Origin: Stromatinia cepivora | Lineage: Eukaryota; Ascomycota; Leotiomycetes; Helotiales; Sclerotiniaceae | Direction: 5' to 3' | NCBI GenBank assembly: GCA_014898415.1 | Contig: RCTD01000007.1 | Location: forward strand, 1,612,001-1,676,000 | DNA: 64,000 nt | Notes under the pieces: model-generated | Told to the model about the DNA's origin: nothing | Database searches by the model: none | What the model saw: only the letters and a program-made list of their open reading frames with translations | Position numbers and translations under genes: made by a program | Part shown: positions 1 to 11,714 of the stretch, piece after piece | How the letters are laid out: every line of letters starts with the position of its first letter | Position numbering within the stretch: the first letter of the stretch is position 1

Positions 1-1037
1 ACAAATTGGCAATGAGATATAAGAAGAAGAAGGATATCTACTAAGCAGATATAAAATTCCAAACAGAAATACTATCTTACCGGGTATCAAATGTGTTTTC
101 GAGTCCACAAGCTGAGATAAAGACATTTTGTTAGGTAGTGTTGAGCGTGGCGTTGTCCTTAACAATTTAAAAAGTTGTTTGTTGAGATTGAGCATAAGAG
201 GTGAGAACTGGAGAAGTATATGGAGAAAAAGTGATTCTTATATATTGGAAAACTCAAATCCAAGTAGGTATATAAATTGCTGGCAGATGATGAACCACTG
301 ACTGAAGTGTATTCAATGTGATGTCTCACGCTCGAAAGAAGATAAGCAATGAATAGCAGAAGTAGAAAAGAATGAGATAGTAAGACTATCCAAGTATAAT
401 AGGTATAATACTTGGTAAATATAAAGAATGCACGATGCTTTAATATATAGCGAGTGTTATCGGCTTAGGAGTTGGTGGATCTTCACATGTAACCTACATG
501 AAGATATACTAGGTGATCTCGTGTATTTGGAGTGGGAAGCCATTCAAACGTGGCCCTCACAAGGGGTGGATACTGATGCAGATTTGCGCAAGCCACATAA
601 ATCCACCCCACCAAGGTACAAACATCTTTGACAAAGAAAAAGTTGATTGGGATCAATTAATCAAAACTTGAAGGTATGTGATGTTCAATACTATTTCTTC
701 TGTTACAGTTACAGTCATTTGAGATGAAGAAATGAGTGTAGTTGTAGTATTATGGATGTTCAATTGGGTCTTTGGGAAAATGAAAGTTCATTTTTGCAAG
801 TCTCGTGCTTGCAGAATCTTCCATTCACTTAACTGTATGATACAACATACAAACCCACGCATAGGGCTCCAAGTACCCTAAGAAATGGCATCTACAAAAT
901 GATAGAGGATCAACACTATCTAATGCATCACAACTTCACCTACTACATCTACAAAAACGCTGACTCTATCCTCACCAGTCACGTGATACTTCTACACCTT
1001 CCTATCTACTTCTTTGCCTCCTCTCCAACTATCCAAG
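1..1037. other. Intergenic region left of the kelch gene, no gene recognised
   Basis: I find no convincing coding region here. The only open stretch of note (428-631) is 67 codons with no recognisable motif and no supporting splice signals. The last ~150 bases before 1038 are pyrimidine-rich and contain a CACGTGA box near 978, consistent with the promoter and 5' leader of the downstream kelch gene. It could also contain the end of a gene lying further left, but nothing shows that. Confidence 0.4.
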
Positions 1038-3215
1038 ATGGCTAAAGACAAGAAATCCAAATCCGAAGATAAAAAAAAGAAGCTAGCCGAGAAAAAACAA
1101 AAGCAAGAAAAGAAAGCCGACAAAAAAGAAAAATCCAAAGCCCAAAAATCCAAATCCGCCGACGACTCCGACAATGAATCCATCGACCTCGATTCCGTTC
1201 TGGCCGAATATGCCAAAGCCCAAGAATCATTTTTGAAAATCACTGAAGTGACTTGTGATGCTCCTAGACCAAGAGCTTCTTCGACTCTGATCGCTAGTCC
1301 TAGTAATGCGAATGAGTTGTTTTTGTTCGGGGGCGAGTATTTTAATGGGGCTTTGGCGACTTTCTTTAATGATTTGTATGTTTATGCTATTAATAAGGAT
1401 GAGTGGCATGTGGTGACTAGTCCGAATGCTCCATTACCGAGATCTGGCCATGCGTGGTGTAGAGGTGGAAATGCGGGTGGTATTTATATGTTTGGGGGGG
1501 AGTTTTCGAGTCCGAAACAGGGGACTTTTTATCATTATAATGTGAGTTTCGCTTTCCATAAAATCTACTCTCAACCGAGGGATGAGAATAGCGGATAATT
1601 GGAAATATACTAACATATAACACAGGATTTCTGGCACCTCAACCCCTCCGAACGTGAATGGACCCGTCTAGAAACCAAAGGTAAAACCCCTCCAGCCCGT
1701 AGCGGTCACCGCATGACCTACTACAAAAACTACATAATTCTCTTCGGAGGTTTCCAAGATACATCCCAAGCCACCAAATACCTCTCCGACCTCTGGATCT
1801 ACGATACATCCAACTTCATCTGGCACAACCCCGTTCTCCCAACCGTGATGCAAAAGCCCGATCCCCGTTCTTCCTTCACCTTTCTCCCCCATGACAGCGG
1901 TGCCATATTGTACGGAGGCTATTCCCGAGTCAAGACAAATGTATCCGGAAAACAAATGAAAGGTGGTGGGATGGCCATGAGAAATGTATTAAAACCCATG
2001 GTCCATCAAGATTGTTTTTTCCTCCGAATCACCCAACCGGCTGATACATCAACCCCTACTCCTCCAACCGTTCGTTGGGAACGCAGGAAAAAACCGGTTA
2101 ATACTCCGAATCCTCCACGTGCAGGCGCTACAATGGCGCACCATAAAGGACGTGGTATTCAATTTGGTGGTGTACATGATGTTGAGGAATCTGAGGAGGG
2201 AATCGACAGCGAGTTTTTCAATACGTTGTTTGCATGGAATATAGAGCGAAATCGTTACTTTCCGCTTGCTCTCCGTAAACCTAGGGCTCAAAAGAAAAAT
2301 AATGGAGGGAATGAGAGGGGAGGAAGAAGAGGAAGAGGACAAGCGAATGAAGAAGAACTTTTGAGGAATCTAGCAGCGCTTGAAACTGGAAAAAGTCTAG
2401 CTGATGCGGACGAGATGGAGATTGAGACGAAGCCAGATGATGAAGACGCAGATGCACCACCCGCCAAACAAGTCCTCATGGAATTTCCACACGTGAGATT
2501 TAATGCACAATTAGCTGTTCAAGATGATGTTCTTTACATCTACGGAGGAACATATGAAAAAGGCGATAGAGAATTTACATTCGACGATATGTACGCCATT
2601 GATTTAGGCAAAATGGACGGAGTAAAGGAGATTTTCCGACGCGAACCAGAGAACTGGTTGGGAAGCGAAGAGGATAGTGAAGAAGAAGATGAGGACGATG
2701 AAGAAGACGACGACGAAGACGACGACGAAGAAGAAGAAGAAGATGAAGACGGCGACACCAAAATGGAAAATAAAAAACACCTCCACACAGAAAGCACACG
2801 AAAATCCAAACGCAAAGACAAAGAATCCGATACACCGGTCGACATCCCCGGGACCCCCGCCTCGGCATCGACATCCACAACCATATTCGACGATACACCC
2901 GACACTTCTTCCGTCTCAACCAACGATCATCTTCCGCATCCCCGCCCCTTTGAATCCCGACGCGATTTCTTCCAGAGAACAGGGAATGAATGGCAGGAAG
3001 CACTTATGATGAGTCTGCGCTGGAAGGGCATTCAACCCGAAACATTAGGGGTTAAGGAAATTAAAACGAGGGCGTTTGAGATGAGTGAGGAGAAGTGGTG
3101 GGATTGTAGGGAGGAGATTATGGGGTTGGAGGATGAGCAGGAGGCGAGTGGGATTGGGGAGGTGGTTGCGTTGGCGGAGAGGACGGAGGGGGGTGGGGTG
3201 GGGAGGAGGAGGTAG
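1038..3215 (+). CDS. KEL3: Kelch-repeat protein of the KEL3/KLHDC4 family
   Basis: Two exons, 1038-1541 and 1626-3215, giving 697 aa. The intron has a GTGAGT donor, TACTAAC branch and CAG acceptor, and splices YHYN to DFWHLNPSE. The first ATG of the open frame followed by a Lys-rich start (MAKDKKSK) was chosen. Residues 1-60 are a charged Lys/Glu segment. Kelch blades follow with the usual double-Gly and Tyr/Trp pattern (LFLFGGEYF, IYMFGGEFSS, IILFGGFQD, LYIYGGTYEKGD). A nearly pure Asp/Glu tract lies at about 514-545. The C-terminus (about 605-685, PRPFESRRDFFQRT...W) matches the DUF4110 domain that ends KLHDC4-type proteins. Yeast Kel3 is a cytoplasmic kelch protein of poorly known role; molecular function is not shown by sequence. 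It converges with the WSS1-like gene. Confidence 0.9.
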
Positions 3216-3255
3216 TTGGTTCGGTAGGGGTGAAGGGGAGGGAAGGGGAGGGAAG
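3165..3255 (+). repeat. G-run tract over the KEL3 stop codon and 3' UTR
   Basis: The last ~50 bases of the kelch coding sequence and the following UTR carry repeated runs of three to six G on the sense strand (for example GGAGGGGGGTGGGGTGGGG and GGGGAGGGAAGGGGAGGG). This fits the G3+N1-7 pattern of an intramolecular quadruplex in the mRNA or DNA. The coding part encodes a Gly/Arg-rich tail. Confidence 0.5.
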
Positions 3256-3642
3256 CGGTGTATGTAGATTTATGAGAGGTGAAGAAAATTGTGGGTAGAT
3301 TTGATGGATGGATTATTTTGACGTCATTTGCACATTTATTGATATCATATGATGATATCTATGATGAAAAAGAGTTTCCCGCCCACTTTTGCCTATATGT
3401 AACTCTATCCTAACACTGGCAAGTATTCTTCACTCAAATACCACATACCTCATACCCCATAACTCCAACCCACTATTATTAATCCCCACCTCAATCATAC
3501 AATCAATCCCTTACATCCCACCACAAGCATTACCACTAAACTCCCCCAAACTCCCCCAACCCCCTCCAAAAAGAAATCCAAAATCCCAATACCAACACCC
3601 TACAAACCTCATCAAAAATTCCCAATACCCTTCAAAACTCCT

Positions 3643-5178
3643 TCATACCCCCTTCCTCACCCCACACATCCCACAAAAAGCTACATCCCCTGCATTAATA
3701 TACAACCCCTCTTTACAACCCATACTGGTACATTTCCACGATCCATGTACAAATTCGGGATGGAGGACATTGGCGCAGATTGTGCAGGTGAGGGAGAGGG
3801 GTGGGTTTTCGAGAGAGCAGATTGGGCAGGTTGATGGGGAGGGGGCTATGGTTGTTGGTGGGGTGGGATGTGATGTAGGTGGTTTTGTTTTGGGTGGAGA
3901 GGGGGAGGTGATGGGTGGTTCTTTTTTGATTGAGGTGGTTTTTGGGGCAGGGGTATTCTTCTCGGCATTTTTATTTAGAGATGGCTTCGGTGATTTTGAC
4001 GACTCCCTGCTGGGCATAACTTCATCTTCCGGTTCCCGCTTAACCTTCGAAGATCCACTGCCATCCGGCTTAAAGTATCTCTCAATACTCTCCATACCCC
4101 TCAACTCCTCAAATTCCCTCTTCGCATCCTCATTATCCCTATCCTCATCCTCACAGACCTTGACCATCCCTCTTCCCTTTTGATCCACAAGTCTACTTCC
4201 ATCAAGATCAAGCGCATCATCTGGTTCAGGCTTAATGTATATTTCGTCGTCGACAACACTTTCTGCTTCGCTATCGGTGACTAGATCTTCGTCTTTGATA
4301 TCCGGTTCTTCTTTCTTTACTTCGAAGCGAGCTAATGCTGCCGCGGCGCGAAGATCTCTGCCTCTCTTGCTGTTGGCAACTTTGGGTTTAGAGAAGTTAA
4401 TTTTGCCCTTTTCGAGGGCGATTTTGGTGGCAAGGTCTTCTCCCACTGTGGTCTGAATTAGTATTCTGAAGGAATAAATAAAGAGTTGCCGAGAAACTCA
4501 CAAGCCACCCCATTAACACCAAAATTCTTCCTAATCCTCCTCGCCTTCTGCTCTTTATATGTAATCTTCGGTTTTGCCTTCCTCTTCTTTCCACCCCCTC
4601 TCGATCTAAAAGTTCCACCACACAAATGTTCCGGCAATACCTCCCCTTCACCCAACTGATCCCCCATAAATGCACCATCTTTCAACAATACCCCCTGTCC
4701 CCAAAGTCCATCACCCGTATATCCCCTCTCCCAAAGCCCCTTCATCTCAGCCGAATACTCATTCCTAACTTTCCAAAATGCCCCAGAATGATTCATCTGT
4801 TTACAATGCGCCAATTCATGCATCATAACCATTTGAACGAATTTGAATGGTAGCCATCTCCCTGTTGAGGGGGATTTCAGAACAAGTTGGATTACTTCTC
4901 CGTTATTGAAGTTGCGACCTAGATATCAAATTAACATTTACATAATGAGCCGGGAATAAAAGTAGAGCCTTACCCCAGAATTCTAAATTAGGAGGATATT
5001 CTTCTAGAGATGCGACGGCGAGATGATGTTTGTTCATTATGGGGGTACATTGTGCTGCGATTCGCTCGAGAAATTCTTGCGATTTGGATTGATCTTCTCC
5101 AGAGAGGGGTTTGATGAAGACGATATTGTTATTTGGTTGTGTTCGTTTGGCGTTGATTCTTTCCCAACCTAAAGGCAT
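3643..5178 (-). CDS. WSS1: WLM-domain metalloprotease (Wss1/SPRTN-like DNA-protein crosslink protease)
   Basis: Three exons on the minus strand, 5178-4974, 4918-4502 and 4445-3643, giving 474 aa. Donors are GTAAGG and GTGAGT; the third exon uses the second AG after a TACTAAT branch because the first is too close and out of frame. Residues 1-150 are a WLM domain. GRNFNNGEVIQLVL precedes the zinc site HELAHCKQMNH (about 102-112, HExxHxxxxxH with catalytic Glu103). An acidic middle (EEPDIKDEDLVTDSEAE) may hold SUMO-interacting or Cdc48-binding segments, as in Wss1; this is inference. The C-terminus has paired Cys motifs (CPICSLEN..CTIC and CTSMGC..CGMCG) resembling RanBP2-type zinc fingers. Wss1 family members cleave proteins trapped on DNA. 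The gene converges on KEL3. Confidence 0.88.
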
Positions 5179-5640
5179 GATAAATGACTATTTGGGGAAT
5201 TGGATGGAGATAGGTGGGATTGCTGTGAACCAGCAGATTATGTTCTTCTTACGTACATTTGAGGAGGAGATTAATAAAGAGCCTAGCTTTGGAAAGATGT
5301 AGACGTGACGAGAGGGGGCGATAACGATAAGGGCTTCGCGAATTATTAAGAACGCGTTTCTTTTAGACGCCTGTTCACGTGCCATGCAAGAACCCCTCAT
5401 TCGCTTCCACGGATTTGACTTGCCAGGGCAGTCTTATCTCCCCGGTTTCGACCCCTTAGATCCAACATATTTAAACCTGATGCCGGTCTTGTATGCCGAG
5501 GCCGGATTGGAACTTAACAGTGGTGTATGATTCATCAACTATTGATAATTGAGTAAGGTAACTAAGTTACTACGGGGAGCTTGACAAGCGTCGCCCCCGA
5601 TATCCTCGTCAAACAATTTGACCTCATTGTTACATACTAG

Positions 5641-5720
5641 GTACTCGTGCAGCCAGAAAGTAAAGGGGAATAATCTGATTTCTTTAGCGTCGGAGTTTCA
5701 TACTTTCTGGCAGCACGAGT
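5641..5720. repeat. Hairpin with ~20 bp arms
   Basis: GTACTCGTGCAGCCAGAAAG at 5641 is mirrored by CTTTCTGGCAGCACGAGT ending at 5720, with about 37 bases between. The arms match apart from one or two positions. It lies in the 1 kb gap between the WSS1 and monooxygenase starts and directly abuts a transposon-end-like sequence, so it may be a MITE or transposon remnant. Confidence 0.6.
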
Positions 5721-5721
5721 C

Positions 5722-6020
5722 CAGTGAACTTGGTTATACCGGACTCCGATGTACCGGAAACCTAGTTATACCATAAAATTTTCAATTCTTGTATGGGAAT
5801 ACCGACCGGACGACTTTTAGTCGAATCCGGTATAACTTTGGTGAGGATGAACCTCGATATGGAGCTATCACGTGGTTATTTTTGAAATATCGGGAGGTTC
5901 GGGGATAGAACTTAAGTATGAGATCTGTGTGAGTCTTGTATAAAACCTTATACACGCTTTTTTATACCAGAAACTTCTTTATACCGGATTTGATTGGTCG
6001 AATTTTTCGATCCGGTACTG
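5722..6020. mobile_element. Possible pogo/Tc1-mariner-type remnant
   Basis: The left edge reads CAGTGAACTTGGTTATACCG. The right edge, read on the minus strand, begins CAGTACCGGATCG and contains TCCGGTATAAAG. CAGT ends followed by TTATACCG are typical of pogo/Tigger-like termini. The right edge is followed by TA; the left is not preceded by TA, so the element is either truncated or composed of more than one relic. No transposase is visible. The same TGAACTTGGTTATAC string recurs at 49,951-49,966 on the other strand. Confidence 0.35.
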
Positions 6021-6196
6021 TAATTATACTCCAGGTAGAGTTATTTGTTCACACTATATATACTTCGATTTCTCTTTGAAGGACGCTTTTCTTTTGCTAT
6101 CTCAGTCCAGCTTCTAAGTCTTCTATTGTATCATACCTATATTCTCTTCAATCCCCTTCATAAAACCCCGAATCGAAGTCCCCCAAATAGTAATCT

Positions 6197-7665
6197 ATGA
6201 TGTCAACATCCACACAACCCAAGAAACCTTTCCATGTCGCTATTTGCGGTGCGTTGAATCCGAGAACCCAATACGAACCCTACCTAACAAGATTCTAGGC
6301 GGAGGTATCGGTGGGTTATGTATGGCAATTGGTCTATTAAAGCAAAATATCCCATTCACAGTATACGAAGCCGCATCTGCATTTGCAGAAATTGTATGAT
6401 CATATCTTTTTTTTTCTTGGCTTATCTTGAAGCTCACGTTCATAGGGTGCAGGAGTAGCATTTGGACCTAATTCTATTCGGGCAATGGAATTAATAGATT
6501 CACGTATTAAACACGGTTTCAAAAATTGCGAAACAGGGAATGGATCCCCAGAGAAAAAAGACGTCTGGTTTGATTTCCGGATGGGTATGGCCGAAGAAGG
6601 TTGGAAAGATTTCAAAAAAGGGCCACCCGTCAAGGAAGGAGAATTTCTCACCGAAGTTGTGGCGAAAGGTTATGGACAAGGTTCAGTTCATAGAGCGCAT
6701 TTTCTCGATGAATTAGTCAAGTTGGTTCCAGAGGAAAATGCCCAATTTGGGAAGAGACTTGAAAAGGTAGAAGAGAAGGGAGATAGAATATTGATGACTT
6801 TTCAGGATGGGACGACGGCGGAGGCGGATGCGGTGATTGGCTGTGATGGTGTTAAATCAAGAACTAGACATATAGTTCTTGGTGATGATCACGAGGCTAC
6901 TTTAGCTGTTTTCAGTGGAAAATATGCATATAGGGGATTGATTCCGATGAAAAAGGCAATTGATGCTGTTGGCGAATCTTTGGCTATAAATAACCAAATG
7001 TACCTAGGTCATCAGGGCCACGTAAGTATCCTTCCCAGCTACCTCAAATTCCACTAACATTCCCCTAGGTCCTAACATTCCCCATCGAAAAAGGAGCCAC
7101 CATGAACGTTGTAGCATTTCGCACTAAAATGGATGGAAAATGGAACAACGAAAAATGGGTTCTCCCAGTCAAACAATCAGACATGTTCTCCGATTTCTCC
7201 GGCTGGGGCAAAGACGTAAAACGCATCCTATCACTTATGGAAAAACCCGACGTCTGGGCCATCTTTGATCATCTCCCCGCTCCAACATACTACAAAGGCC
7301 GACTAGTCCTCCTCGGCGACGCAGCTCATGCTAGTACGCCCCATCAAGGAGCTGGTGCGGGTCAGGCTATTGAAGATGCGTTTATTTTGAGTAATTTACT
7401 AGGGGATTGTATGGAGGTGAAAGATATTGAGAGCGCGTTTAGGGCATATGATGAGGTTAGGAGGCCAAGGAGTCAGAAGGTTGTGAAGACGAGTAGGGAG
7501 GCGGCGGAACTTTATGATTTTGAGAATGAGGAGGTGGTGGGGGCTGCAGATGAAGTTGTGGATATTGAGGGTATGAAGGAGAGGTTGAGAGAGAGAACCA
7601 AGTGGATTTGGGATGAGGATTTGGGGTTGCAATTGGAGAAGGCAAGGGCGATTATGGGAATGTGA
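6197..7665 (+). CDS. FAD-dependent monooxygenase, salicylate-hydroxylase-like
   Basis: Four exons, 6197-6248, 6299-6393, 6446-7021 and 7069-7665, giving 439 aa; the introns are only 47-52 nt. Two ATGs in tandem (6197, 6200) open the frame. The N-terminus has the dinucleotide-binding signature HVAICGGGIGGL (GxGxxG, about 14-24). The DG motif GCDGVKSRTR sits near 181, and the flavin-ribityl GD motif LLGDAAHASTPHQGAGAGQA near 322, in the order and spacing of class A flavoprotein hydroxylases. Such enzymes use NAD(P)H and O2 to hydroxylate aromatic substrates; the substrate cannot be read from sequence. No secondary-metabolite neighbours are visible, so cluster membership is not supported. The promoter gap carries transposon-like debris. 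Confidence 0.87.
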
Positions 7666-8320
7666 GGTGGGAGTGCGAATCTTTAGAGGGGGATTTGTGA
7701 TGCTAATGATATTCTGAGGGTAGAGAATAGATTTCTGTATGGTTTCGAAAGGGTTTGAGAGAAAAGGATTATAGATAGTTGCTAGGCCGAGATGATAACA
7801 ACATATATCTTCCGCTTACATAGGATAGATTACCATATATTATATTTTTGAACATTACTTCATCCATCGCATTTCAACAACCCTTTGCTCATTACCACTC
7901 TATCAACGTATATCGAACAATACTGTTTTTTCCCCGTTCTCCTCGGTAGGACACTTTCTCCCCAATTGTTCAACATAAATTTTCTACTTTCTATTCGTTC
8001 TTGGGTTCTTCCCATCACATGTTTTCTACCTTGGAAAAATTATAGGAAAGAAAGAGGATGTTCAAGTACGATTCACGAATAGGTCGGGATTTTAAGCGAC
8101 GAGAAGGGCTTTTCGGAGTGAAATCACTTCTGAACTTTTACTATACACATGAAATTTAAAGACTTTCGATATGATAACAAGCAGGTTTGTATTAACAAGA
8201 GGGTATGATATGATGTATTTGAAACTATCTGGGCTAGCTCACGCATTAAGAGCAACTGGAAACCATCTCTCAAAACCTCCCTTCTACGTGACCCAACCCT
8301 CATTTACTTAAATAACCCAT
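7666..8320. other. Intergenic, convergent 3' flanks of the monooxygenase and TEL2
   Basis: About 650 bases between two convergent stop codons. It is AT-rich toward the middle and has several stop codons in every frame. I see no gene, repeat or RNA here; it should hold both polyadenylation regions. Confidence 0.5.
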
Positions 8321-11300
8321 CTACGTAAACCCCACCACATCACCCACCATAAGCCTCTGCCACTTCTCCACACACTCCCCAATCCTAACCAGCACCCCCG
8401 CCGCCAATAACCTCCTCCTCTCATCCTCCTCACTTCCCGCCCCAATCCCTCTGAAAACCACGTCAACCCATTCTCTCGTCTCCAATAATTCCCTTCCATG
8501 TCTTTCCGCTAGTCCCCTGAGATCCCCCTCATTAATCTCCAATATCGTCATAAAAGAAAACAACAGCGCTTCTTGTACCACTACATCCGAAATCGCCTGC
8601 GTACGCAAGCTAAGACAAAGATCCCAGAACTCGCTCGTCATTTGCGGAAGACTTAGTGTTGATTGACCTGAAGAATGGAGGATTATACTGAGGGTTTTGA
8701 GGAAGAGACTAAGGAGATAGGGTTGAAATGCTATATTGGAGGAGGAGTTTGAACCGTAGGCTTTGAGATGGATGAAGAAACGACCGGTGAGGGGAAAGAA
8801 AAAGGATGTGGAAACGATCTTGGCGAGAGCGTTGGAGATGGGTTTTTGGCGATTTTTTTCGACTGATAGGCGGGAGGAAAAGGTGCGGACTTTGAGGATG
8901 TTGGGGCCGGTTAGAGTATCGGCTGTCTGCGCAGTGAGGGGCGCGAGAAAGGTGTTTTGGAGGTTGGTAGTCAGAGCTTCAACAGGGTTAAGTGTTGCGG
9001 TAAGAGCTGGTTTTGAAGGAGACGGGGAATAGTATTTGTGCATTGCTTCTGGGAGCTTTTTGGACGGAAAGGAGGAAGAGAATGAAGATGAGCCGGTGGT
9101 ATTGGTGAGAGATTTGTCTTCGGAACCATGGCCGCCCAATTCTCGAGCTCCCAGACCGAGTGTGGTGAGGACAGCCGCGCGCTGTGATAGAGAGTAATCG
9201 CCATCGAAAAACGTTTTTGAAAACCATTGACCCATTTTCTCGGGCAGTGCGATGAGTATAGCGATCATAGCTTGAGAGCGCATCTCCTGAAAGTTCTCGA
9301 TATCGTATTTGTCCTGTAGACCAACTAGAAGGGTTGCGATTTCCTCTGCGTGAGAACTAACTTCTGTGCCGAAGTTGGCTTTTCGCCGTATTAAGGAAGC
9401 TGCAGTGGAAAGTGCTAATTTTTGACGATCGTAGTTTTCAGTATCTCGTAAATAGGTGATGAGATCACGGATATAGACAGGAGCCTTTGGTTTGTTTCTT
9501 ATAATAAGTGTTGGATCTTCATCAGAGTCTTCAACATCGGAATCAGGTTTAGCATAAGGAGTGAGTCCATCATCATCAGATTCTACTTCGTCATCGTCTT
9601 CAATTTCTTCGATGGCGATTATTTTGGAATTTCCTTTGAGGGGGCTTGGTTTCGACGCGGGCTTGCTCCTTGCAGCTTTCGTGGGTTTTGATATCTGAGG
9701 AACGAATTTTGACTTTAGAGGCTCGAGATTGCCAATTGTGTCTGATACATTGACCAAGCTCTTATACCATTTTGCTTCGGGTGTTTTAGTATCGTCGATC
9801 TTAAAGTCCATAACCTTATCTCCCTTGTCGACCAAACCAGACAGAGCTTCTCCGATGACCATACCTAAGAAGCGTGCTCGGGGTGAGGTCGCAGTTAATC
9901 TATTCGAAACTACTTTCAAATGAGTACCCGATCTAGCGATCATCCTAAGCCGAAAAGGCGACATTCTACAAACGTATCCAGCAGATATGAGAAGGACTTG
10001 AGCATGCACTTGGAATTGTGTTAGTAACAGTGACATTTAATTGTTTGAAATATCATACCTTCTTGTTGTAAGGTAGGCGCATGTCTAATGTACAAAGTGT
10101 CACCAAATTGACTCAAGCTCCTTTCCAATATGGCCTCCATGTCCTTCTTGTTTTTCGAGAGTGACACGATTGCCGCACGTCGAACTGCTACACCTTCACC
10201 TATACCAGCCCCCGAAGAGTTTGTCAACCAAGCTATGAGATGATCCTTTCGCGGCTCATTCTCAGAAATTAGGATGTTAATGAGCTTGGCTGCAGCCGAT
10301 ACGATGCTTGTGTTTGCTTGCCACCACTGATCGTCATCCTCAGATGTGATATCTAACGATAAGTGATCCCGTGACAGTATATTTAAAAATGTATATAGTA
10401 AATTCCGTTGTTCAAAGCTTGGAAGGTTTCCATAAAGCTTCATGAATTTCGCTGCATCTTCTTTTTGTAGAAGCAGAGAACTTAAAATCTCTTTGGCGAT
10501 ATTATCTGAACATCAATGAGCAACAAATCCATATAATACAATATATAGTCTTACCGATATGACCAAGTCTAAGACACTTCCCGAAAAGCTCATTGCAGCT
10601 TTTCCATGCCTGTTCGGCATCTCGTGGGAGAGACTTCAACCAGAATATGATATTTTGACCCAGCCATCGGCTGTAGGAGGATCCATCGGCAACCCACAAC
10701 CTATCATTTGGTTCTTTGCTGAGTTCATTAGAGATTGCCTCGGCCTCTGCACTGACTCCAACAATCTTTCCACTTCCTATCAAAGACAAAAGCTCATTGA
10801 AAAGAGCTCTCTGCTTGGTGGGGACATCGGATGAATTAGTAATAGTGTTCCAGAGCTTTTCAACGGTGTTTTCCCCTTCCAGAACCTCAACACAAAGTCG
10901 CAACTGAATCTTTAGGCTTTCTTCAATGCTTGAACCTATTAATCGTTAGGCTACCCGATGCAAAGTTTCTCCAAAGCCAATTTTCGGATAGCTTACCTCC
11001 TATATTTCTCCTAGTCTCCTCAGACTGCTGCGTGAGTCGTTTTAAATTTAGTAATATTGCATTTATACCTGTTACACTTCGAATGAAATTCAACAGTAAT
11101 TTGAGGATATGAGACTGCTTATTTTTCCTGGTCTTGCCATTTGATTCATGGAGAATACTCCAGTAGTTCGGTATGACTTCAGACACCAGAACATGTACAA
11201 GTTGAGCAGCCAAAGGACCAGGGGATGTAATACTAAAAGTTGTTTCTTTATCGAGAAAGTCCAGAACTGACTTCAGATCATCAAAACTGGGTTGATTTTT

Positions 11301-11468
11301 TAAAGTCTCCAATGCTTCGCTGGTACTTGATATGTGTATAGGATTTGAACGAGTCTCATTTGCCTGCTGGATCAACAGCGATGAAGTAGAAATTTCAACA
11401 AGAGCATTTTCATGCTTTTGCTCTTGCTTCTTGTAAACTATACTCACAGGTGTGAGTAAACCATCCAT
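8321..11468 (-). CDS. TEL2: Telomere length regulation protein Tel2 (TTT complex subunit)
   Basis: Four exons on the minus strand, 11468-10997, 10935-10555, 10505-10059 and 10008-8321, giving 995 aa, in the range of fungal Tel2. The start MDGLLTPVS was preferred over the non-ATG extension to 11519. All introns are 49-61 nt with GTAAGN/GTATGA donors; frames join exactly. The protein is an alpha-helical repeat protein with no enzymatic motif. The recognised block is PVYIRDLITYLRDTENYDRQ followed by EEIATLLVGLQDKYDIENF (about 608-660), the conserved TELO2 C-terminal domain. An acidic linker (EEIEDDDEVESDDDG, about 570-600) precedes it and is a likely phosphorylation/R2TP-docking site by analogy. 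With Tti1 and Tti2 it matures PIKK kinases (TOR, ATM, ATR). It is divergently transcribed from UBA3. Confidence 0.9.
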
Positions 11469-11714
11469 AGCTACATTAACTTTGGCCAAGGAAGGACTCT
11501 GGATGAATTTTAGATCCAAGAACTATTGGATTCTCGCATCGGTCTTGTCAACCGTCTTATAACCCATAATGCGGTGGGCTGTCGCGGCTAGCGCGGCTGC
11601 GATAGCGCTAAAAAGTCCATGCACCTCGATAAGCAGGACCCTCCATTCCAACAGCTCGAAGATATCTTGATCTTTTAATTCTTCTTCTCTAAAACAAGCT
11701 CCTTCAACGCGAAA
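11469..11714. promoter_or_regulatory. Shared divergent promoter of TEL2 and UBA3
   Basis: Only 246 bases separate the two start codons. The sequence contains a GC-rich GCGGCTAGCGCGGCTGCG stretch around 11,584-11,601 and a pyrimidine-rich leader before UBA3. No specific factor site is assigned. Confidence 0.55.

Noticed and set aside
428..631. 67-codon open frame near the left edge
   Set aside because: No motif, no neighbours to support it, and length expected by chance.
2540..2923. Minus-strand poly-Ser open frame
   Set aside because: It is the antisense of the kelch protein's Asp/Glu tract (GAA/GAC repeats read as TTC/GTC), an artefact.
3389..4183. 264-codon plus-strand open frame
   Set aside because: It lies over the last exon and 3' UTR of the WSS1-like gene on the other strand; the translation is low-complexity with no motif.
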